From the NCBI RefSeq assembly GCF_029784135.1, contig NC_073746.1, positions 306,296,665-306,360,664 of the forward strand: 64,000 nucleotides of DNA. Reading direction: 5' to 3'. A program made the position numbers and the translations under genes. This stretch comes from Toxorhynchites rutilus septentrionalis. Lineage: Eukaryota; Arthropoda; Insecta; Diptera; Culicidae. Positions 56,765 to 64,000 of this stretch are shown here, in pieces. Below the pieces are notes generated by a model. That model was not told the DNA's origin, made no database searches, and saw only the letters and a list, made by a program, of their open reading frames with translations. How positions within the stretch are numbered: the first letter of the stretch is position 1; the number at the start of each line of letters is the position of its first letter.

Positions 56765-56888
56765 AGTTTTTGACAATAAGTCTGAAAACAGTCTTGCAAT
56801 ACGTTTCATTATCCATAACGACGGAATCATATTCCATCAGAAAATTCTTGTAGAGTTTCTTCGAATTTTTCTCACCTACTCCAACCAA
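56765..56888 (-). pseudogene. DD37E transposase remnant
   Basis: The first ~41 residues of the minus-strand frame from 56888 (GVGEKNSKKLYKNFL, YDSVVMDNETYCKTVFRLI) align with the ITmD37E block around the first catalytic Asp (GKTRARKLYTEML...CLVMDDETYVKADFRQL). Nothing before or after aligns. It is an old, isolated fragment. Confidence 0.6.
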
Positions 56889-56899
56889 CCCTTTTTTTT

Positions 56900-58279
56900 T
56901 GTTTCGAATAAATGAACTTATCCTGACTACAATAACCTATTATGATTCAATACACTCTTAATTTTATTCCAGTGAAATTTAGAAACTTTTATTTCTATTC
57001 AATGGCAGCACTTTTTGTCTATTCGTTTTTTCTTGTTTAACCTACATTTTTTTACCGAATCTGGGGGTTGAGGCGAGTTAAGTTATTTATCTGCATTCTG
57101 ATGTTTAATTTTAATGTGATTTTTAGAAACTTCATTATGACAGAGCAAACTTTGCGCTCTACTGTCACCACATTTTACTCGCTTAACCTCACAATTTCAC
57201 CAGCAGCAAATCGCATTTCATAATAGCTCAACTTCCTAGCTTCTCACCAAGTTATAAACAACCTCTAGCGGTCCTCGTGTTTGTATGTGTGCGCATGTAT
57301 GTCTATAATTGCACACGATGACTTATTCCGGAACCGTCCAAAACCAAAAGACAGCACTCATTGTGCCTTCTTGACCGGTGCAAATCGTCTGTGGTTGAAT
57401 CAAGTAGAACCGTTCTCATACATAATTCATACAGCGTGGTCATCCTTCATTCATTTATGCTGCTTGGGAGCGAAATATCTTCCAAAGTTTGAAGTGAAGA
57501 TACGAGCTGGCGGGAAATGGTGGCTCGTGGAATGCTTGATAGCATCGAGATGACGAAAGCGTATGCTTTTCCGACAGCATGAAATTGACCTCATACATCA
57601 GTACTGTAACCACAGTATTCCACCAACCCCCAGGGGGAGACTATGAAATGATTAGATTGTAGTTTCATTTCGATTTGTCTAATGGCATCCTCATCGAGCG
57701 ATAGAACATTGGTCACGTCTAGTGGGAGTTCGCAATAAGACCAAACATATCGCACAAAATCCGAATTGAGAGACACGATTCGTTATTAAGACCAGGAATA
57801 TTACTCAGCGTATAATGCACATAGTATTTTCGTAAATATGTACTGTGAGAGTTTTCCACTTGCCGTTTGGAAACGAAGTTTGATTAATAATCGAGCTTCA
57901 TACTTCCTTCTCGGTCCATGTATTTCAAAAATATGTTATTCGTTAAATGCTCAAATAAAATGTAATTCCTCCGGCAGAGTAAACAATCCCAAAAGTTTTT
58001 CATCTTTAGGATGAAAGACAAAGAAACACAATGCTGTCCTTTCCCATAGTGAGTATTTTCCTTTCGGGAAGATTGGTGTTGTTTACGCTAACGATTACAA
58101 GATATTGAATCAGCTGTGCAACGTGAGGGAGAGACATTTATCGTTCGATTTATCAAACTGCTCGGTTGAACAGCCTCCTGGAAGCGAGCGAAAAGTGGAT
58201 AACAATGATCCGTTAGAATGATAACTTTGAAGAAATAAGGATCAACCGGAAAGCCCTGTTGTTATCGAACCTGTTATCG
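56900..58279. other. Unassigned sequence
   Basis: No gene, element terminus or shared repeat is recognised. Confidence 0.35.
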
Positions 58280-58540
58280 AGATTTAATCAAGCAATTGAA
58301 AACAAATTAGGCATATGGAGGTTTTAGGGTGCAATAAATGTTTTGACGGTGGTTAGACACTCCACCCCCTCTCTAAGGGGGAGCTGGGATACAAATGAAA
58401 GACAATTTTCTGCATAACTCTAAACTAATCAATCAAATGGGGCCAAATTCGACATGCGAAGGTTTTAGGGGACACGAAACGTTTCTATGGTGAATAGACA
58501 CTCCTCCAATCTCTCAGAGGGGGGGGGACAATAAAGTTAT
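58280..58540 (+). repeat. Dispersed repeat R2, third copy
   Basis: Two units with GGCATATGGAGGTTTTAGGG and GTTTCTATGGTG cores and the same C-rich/G-rich hairpin as 33740-34120. Confidence 0.55.
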
Positions 58541-59280
58541 ACAAAATTAAATTGAATTGATGGTAGGATGTAGGTAATGAGTTAAACTATCATTTGATAC
58601 AAGATATTATCATATGACTGCTGTCCAAAGCCATGAAAAACTATTAAAGTTCTGTTCAAAGCTGTTCGATTTTTCGAACACTTGGTACGATACGGGTTTA
58701 TAAACAAACTGTTGAATAATTGTAAAACTTCAAGCATTACCTAATACGCTTAATCCCACATTTTGGTTGGTCAAATTCGTGCTCCGACCAAAAGAGTCGA
58801 TTAAACAAATCTAACACCAACAAATTCAACAACAACAACCTCAGTAACAACACCAACATATCCAAAAGCAACAGTTATGCAATTTTCCCATTTCAACCTG
58901 AACTAAAATACAACGCGTGTATTTATGCTCTGCTCCTGCCTCAACGTGTTTTATGCCAGTAAACACTGAACAGGAGTTAATTTATCAGTTCTTCTCAGGA
59001 CTTAAAGAGTTTCAACTGTAAACTTGCAAACTCAAGCGTCCAGAAGCACGTTACCACCGGAGAACCGTGAGTTCTAGTGGAAATAGCTCTGTGAATGTGA
59101 AAATCTATCAAAAACGATAAATAACATGTCTGTGTAGTGCAGAATAGTTCTCTGAGCGAATATCGCATGCGAGAGCAGTCTCAGCAGACCATGACGCCAG
59201 CAGGGTTGCCAATAAAATTTATCAAAAAACTGGAAGAAAATTGGATGCTGTAAAACCATTTTATTTTAGCAAAATCGGCA
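58541..59280. other. Unassigned sequence
   Basis: Nothing recognisable. A CAACA-rich stretch lies at 58820-58875. Confidence 0.35.
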
Positions 59281-59284
59281 TTGA

Positions 59285-59754
59285 TTAATCTAAAACGATT
59301 CTTTCACCCATTCCAATGCTTGAGAAATAGAATTTCCTTCGAAATTTCGTGTAGTATTTATATGTATTGGTTTGACCGAAATTTTTTGCCGATTTTTTCA
59401 TTACGATCATTTCATTACACACAAGCACAAAACACACTAATTCTGGACGTTTTTTAATTATCACTGCATCGAGTTCGTCCAGTTGCAATTGATAATCCAT
59501 TTTCCACCGTCAGTATTAATTCGATCAAAAAAGGCTTTCATTGGCCGACCTGAACGTTGCTCATCTACGAACGAAGAGTCTCTAGAACAAAACTTATCAA
59601 ACCAATTTCGACACTGTCTTTTTTTAAGGCAGTATTCTAGTCTAGAAATTTGAAAAAATTCAAAACAAAAATTTCTTCGCATTTCTGAAGTGTAGGTATT
59701 TAGGAATATGCCCCAGAAAAGACATTTCGAAAATCCTATTGTAGTTATAGCCAT
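59285..59754 (-). pseudogene. mariner transposase relic, internally deleted
   Basis: The frame from 59754 contains QCRNWFDKFCSRDSSFVDEQ and RSGRPMK, the N-terminal helix-turn-helix/linker signature of mariner (WF.KF.SGD.S..DE.RSGRP). The frame from 59500 contains LDELDAVIIKKRPELV, which resembles the stretch before the second catalytic Asp, and a final GMGERIVLD that may be the LPERWE...V end. The DDD catalytic core between them is gone. Confidence 0.55.
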
Positions 59755-59759
59755 TTTAG

Positions 59760-61112
59760 TAATGCGTAATCTAATCTGGTACGGCCATAATAAATAACTT
59801 CAAACGCGTTTTTCTCGAAACTAGTTTTTTTTTAAACTGGCGTACACAATATCACAAGTTCTACTGAACCGATTTATATCGAATTTATATGAAGACAATC
59901 TGTATGCATCTCACTATCGCATGAATCAATTAAAAATCACATTTTTATAATTTTACCATTTAAAAAAATACGGAAGCGTGAAAAAACGTTCTTTTTTTTC
60001 AAACGGCAAAAAACATGTTTTTGACTTGTCCTAGGTTCGTGCGATATCTTTACTGATTCATAATATGTTCGATTTTTTTGGTTTCAGATAACCGGAAGGG
60101 CTGTAATCGTGTACGCCATGGCACGACTTTTTTATGAACCCTCTCACTTCGTCAGCATGTAACTATTCTAATAATGAATATCTTTTATCTGTTCAACTTT
60201 TGTTGTATTGTTAAAAGACAGATAAACAAATAATGATATTATGGATAGTAAACATATTCTTTGTTTTATTTTTTCAGGGCTCAAGAAATCGTTCGAAATT
60301 CGTTCCTCTACACTAGAATACCCCCTTAAGGCATCCTCACCATACACATCACGTAACTTTTAAGCAGTCTGCGTTACATTTTTTTCTTTACAGAAATAAA
60401 ATAGCAAAATAAAACGAAAATGCTCGTTTTTGTATTCCATACTAAAACTGGCACCAAACTAACAATTTCCAACAAAAATACGTGCAATTTGCTTCTAAAG
60501 TAGAGTAACAGTGACAGCTAACAAGAGGAATACAAATCATAACATTGACATAAGACATTCACAAACACCATTAATGCCATCTATGTGTGAAATCGGAAAT
60601 TCCTTTTTTGTCAACCCAATAGTTCATAAAGTAAAATAAACAATTAATTAATCATCGAGCAGATAAAATGACGTTTTCCACCACTCGAACATTACTGTGA
60701 AACAATATTAGAGAATTTTTTTTGCCTATTTTGCACGGTTTCTGATAAAAGATAACTGCATCGAATCAAACCTCAATCTTCTGTTCTCTTTACTCTAACA
60801 CAAATGTTGAACCTCATCTTTGGTTTGATGTTTTTGCGTTTTTTCAATACCAAAACAAAACTGCTCCAGTATTACTTTGGTATTGAAAAGCTATTTCTCT
60901 CCAATTTTCTTGTGTTATTCTTTGGTATTTTACGTCTTTTTTAGGCTTGTCTAATCCATCAGGATCATCAGGATCAGGATTTTGCATCAGGATCAAAATG
61001 ATATCCTTAAGTATTTCCTACTTCTCGAGAAAGTATTTATGAAAAAAATATACATACGCATACTTGCAAAATAAGCACTATAGTGCTATAGCCATTCCAT
61101 GTGAAACCAATA
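59760..61112. other. Unassigned AT-rich sequence
   Basis: No gene or clear element boundary is seen. TTGGTATT and CATCAGGATCA short repeats occur near 60880-60995. Confidence 0.35.
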
Positions 61113-61201
61113 TACTGCCGTTCTACGCATAGTTGTCCCAAGCAACTGATAAAAACGCAATCAAATTTGTCGACCAGAAGCTTTAAGCGTTTATATATAT
61201 T

Positions 61202-61368
<167 letters not shown>

Positions 61369-62044
61369 GAAATACATCGGGTTTTTCATAAACAGTAAAC
61401 TATTATTTGATGAAATGTGAAAAGTTTCCCTCACTGAATCAATCATGCTTGATCACAGGTTCAAGAAAGAATTATGCCTAAAAATGTCATTATATGAAAA
61501 AGCAAGTGATCTGCAAGACCTTTGCATAATATTAATCTAATTGTCATTAGGCATTCGCTAGCAAGGTATACACGTGTTCCGTTCAACAATTTTTTTATTT
61601 GTTTGAGAATTAGCTCGTTCTTCCAAACCAGAAATGAGGGTTCTAGCCCTGCTGGGAGCGTGACATAAAATTCTTGTACTTGAACCGATTCAATTATTAT
61701 GAATATACAAAAAATACATGGTGGGACAGTTATGCTTGGAATATCAACATGAGACAATTGAGCTTGATGTTGTTTTGACGTGGGACTACGTCTAACCGGA
61801 ATATATGGAGGGTAAAATGAAAACCTAAACACAGAACATGCAGGAAAAAATGAAAGATTTCGAATGCTTATAGCTCGAACATTTCGTACTGGATAGGAGA
61901 GATGTTTGCATCACTTGATAGGGAATATTTCTACGCATCTATCGCAACTAACAAAATGTTGTTTTTCATTAGATAAACAATTGAATAACTGTAAAATATT
62001 AGGCGTTATCTAAACGCCCTAACTGCATCGTTTTGATTGGCCCG

Positions 62045-62620
62045 ATTTACGGTTTCCCTAACACAGCCATCAAAACCAAGCAGCCTTGGGGAAATCGGCA
62101 TTGCAAATACATGAAAGTAGGGGGACTTTTGTTCTCATCGAAAAATGTTCCCTAACACAGACTTTAAAACCAAGCAGCGAAATCGGCATTGCAAACACAC
62201 GAAAGAGCCTAGAGGCGAGTGAACTGAAAAGTTTAAACCCTCTTAAAGCCAAAAAGAAGAAAAAGAACACACGAAAGTAGGGGGAGCTTTTGTTCCCACC
62301 GAAATGTGTTCCCTAATAGAGATTTCTAAACCAAGGTGCCTGGAGAAATCGGTATTTCAAATTCATGCAAGTCGGGGGTATTTTTGTTCCGACTGGAATG
62401 TGTTTCCCTAACACAGGCTTCAAATCCATGAAGCGTGGGGAAATCGGCATTGCGAATTCATACAAATCGGGGGTATTTTTGTTCCGATTGAAATGTGTTT
62501 CCCTAACACAGACTTCAAAACCGAGGTTTCTGGGGAAATCGGCTCTGCAAATAAATGCAAACTGCGAGTTCTTTTGTCCTCGCTTGCCTTTGTGCAGAGT
62601 GAAATATGTCTGTCCTAACA
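62045..62620 (+). repeat. HINE minisatellite array, about 5-6 units
   Basis: It contains two unit subtypes: CATGAAAGTAGGGGGACTTT-type at the left and CAAATCGGGGGTATTTTTGT-type at the right. A short piece of post-array HINE A sequence (AGAGGCGAGTGAACT, 62212-62226) is embedded inside the array. Confidence 0.75.
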
Positions 62621-62773
62621 TGATCTCCTAAACTTAGGAACCTGGGAAAATCGTGCAGCCACTAGAAGCGAATGAACTTCCCAGTTTCAAGCAAATTCGA
62701 GATTCGAGAAGTATGTACACTTTTGGGATGTAAACTTCAGAGGGAAATGTAAAATAAAATAATCGTTTGATAA

Positions 62774-62826
62774 ATTTTTTTTTGTCTTTATTGGAAAGAT
62801 TTTCAGCCTTAGGCTGGTTCATCAAA
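62774..62826 (-). mobile_element. Tiny retrotransposon 3' tail (53 bp) with 10-bp TSD
   Basis: Minus strand reads GAACCAGCCTAAGGCTGAAA, a short spacer, AATAAAGAC and an A-run: an extremely 5'-truncated retroelement end. CGTTTGATAA is duplicated at 62764-62773 and 62827-62836, and HINE A2 has the single copy. Confidence 0.7.
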
Positions 62827-63214
62827 CGTTTGATAATTCTTCCGTACATATATTTTGTTCTAGTCATCATACCAAACGTAAAAGGTCCGTCATTAAATTT
62901 ACTTGTAACGAAGAACAATCAATCACAATAAATGAATTGACTTTACACGGCATTTGTTCATTTTTTTCACTCACAGAGCAAATATATTGAACTCAATTGA
63001 ATTTGGAAACTGTTTCATTCAATCAAGAATTTAATCAATACAAACGAATGATTGCTAAGCTAAGGTAGTTCCACGTGAACCTTGCGGTTATATCATAGAT
63101 ATAACCCACTCATTTTTTTTTTGAAGTCTGGAAACAAACAATAACTTTTTTTTTGCGTTTTTCTGGAAGATTAGGCAGAAAAATCAAGAAAAGTGAAAAT
63201 TGTGAAAAAGTAAC

Positions 63215-63790
63215 ATGGTTCTCAGATTTTCGTTAAAAGTGGTAAATCATAACTTTTGAACCAATTACCGGTTTAGATGATTGATTTATCAAATTGAAGC
63301 CAATGAGCTAGTCTTTCATTATTAAATATTGAACTTGCAAAAAATATAGATTTTATTTTCGTAATCATTCATTGTAGTCGTTTTGTATTGTTTTCAAGGC
63401 TTTGGACTAGAGGGGGCTATATTTTTTTATATTTTTTCTTGAAAGCTGATAATTTTTTACATAACTTATATCATTATCAGAGATGCTTTTTTTTCGTTTT
63501 CGAGATATAGTTTTTCAAAGTTCAAAGATTATGGTTCGAAAAAACAAATTTTCCTCCTTTTTTCCACAACAAAAATTCATAACTTTTGAACTACTGGTCC
63601 GATTCAAATGATTGACATATCAAATTGAAGCTCATGTGTTTCTTTGTGTTTTCTTTGAACAAATATTACTTTTGTGAAAAAATTAGATTTTTGTTTTTGT
63701 AATTATAAATTGAGTTAGTTTTTCATACTTTTTACGATTGGAGATAAAGGGAGCTGTATTGTTTTACACAGTTGAGCGTGTAATGAAAGA
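63215..63790. repeat. Fold-back MITE related to 25164-25818, incomplete
   Basis: It shares AATCATAACTTTTGAACC, GGTTTAGATGAT, and GGCTTTGGACTAGAGGG with the left arm of the MITE in HINE A2. A second AATTCATAACTTTTGAAC block near 63579 suggests tandem or partly inverted arms. No ORF. Bases 63791-64000 hold nothing I recognise. Confidence 0.5.
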
Positions 63791-64000
63791 AGAATGAAGG
63801 TAAATGCACTTTGGGTCAATCGAATGATAAATGTCAGAAAAAACATTGTAAAGGTTGGATAATATTAATTCATTGTGAAATTATTTCACAAAAAATGGGT
63901 GAAAATGAAGCACATATTTAAAAAAAACAGGATAAAACAGGATAACATTTGAAAAAACTTTTAAGAAGATTTAACACGTTGGGTGCCACCGTTTTATAGC

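Larger units (their letters stand above)
61775..63110 (+). mobile_element. HINE type A, copy A3 (full structure), nested in D2
   Basis: The 5' palindrome GACGTGGGACTACGTC lies at 61777-61792. The type A leader, minisatellite (62045-62620) and type A 3' part follow, then sub-terminal repeat GTAGTTCCACGTGAAC (63065-63080) and perfect hairpin GGTTATATC/GATATAACC with loop ATA (63086-63106). It is inserted in a T-run; D1 near 22756-22766 is the empty site. Confidence 0.85.

Overview
The window looks like gene-poor, AT-rich, repeat-packed nuclear DNA of an insect, most likely a mosquito (Culicidae, Aedes-like). The evidence is the mix of elements: ITmD37E-type transposons (a Tc1/mariner branch best known from mosquitoes), I-group and Jockey/CR1-type non-LTR retrotransposons, tRNA-derived SINEs, a DD41D element, pogo-like MITEs, and abundant Helentron-like non-autonomous elements (HINEs). 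I recognise no host single-copy gene, tRNA, rRNA or CRISPR array. Nearly everything that can be named is a mobile element or a relic of one.

Layout. 1-4.3 kb: I-group non-LTR element (ORF1 with zinc knuckles; APE-RT-RNase H ORF2 with nonsense codons and deletions). 4.5-5.9 kb (-): decayed Helitron/Helentron Rep-helicase ORF. 6.2-7.2 kb (-): HINE type A. 8.0-9.6 kb: pogo-like MITE, dispersed repeat and a broken MITE end. 9.6-10.9 kb: ITmD37E copy 1. 13.0-15.5 kb: HINE type B carrying a histone-type mRNA 3' stem-loop and a nested HINE type C. 16.6-17.9 kb (-): ITmD37E copy 2. 18.4-21.5 kb: chimeric HINE (C-type 5' end, A-type 3' end) holding a degenerate histone H3 gene with its own 3' stem-loop. 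22-26.9 kb: four-level nest (pogo-like element containing a TIR element that contains HINE B, plus HINE A containing a fold-back MITE). 27 kb: mariner relic. 28.6-30 kb: fold-back element. 30-33.2 kb (-): second I-group copy with a clear TSD. 33.7-39 kb: dispersed repeats, a Tc1 relic and a SINE. 39.7-44.1 kb: Jockey/CR1-type element interrupted by an intact ITmD37E (copy 3) and by a SINE. 46.6-47.9 kb (-): a second, intact DD37E element with full TIRs. 48.4-49.9 kb: RNase H-bearing retroelement relic. 50.1-51.4 kb: mariner DD34D relic. 51.9-53.2 kb (-): DD41D element. 53.2-55.6 kb: fold-back element with a third I-group fragment inserted. 56-60 kb: mostly unrecognised, with small transposase relics. 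61.1-63.2 kb: TIR element containing a long (TA)n tract and HINE A.

The most interesting signal is the HINE set. Several related but distinct families share a palindromic 5' sub-terminal repeat, its inverted copy near the 3' end, a 3' terminal hairpin, T-run insertion sites (two confirmed by empty sites elsewhere in the window) and an internal minisatellite of about 95-115 bp. Three members appear to carry pieces of a replication-dependent histone locus: a histone 3' processing signal (type B), an H3 coding fragment with its stem-loop (chimera), and a TATA/initiator promoter-like block followed by a conserved 26-codon ORF (type C; histone origin only suspected). A Rep-helicase relic of the presumed autonomous family lies in the same window. 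Two transposase genes (40252-41265 and 46708-47724) are open and sit between matching TIRs, so they could still encode protein.
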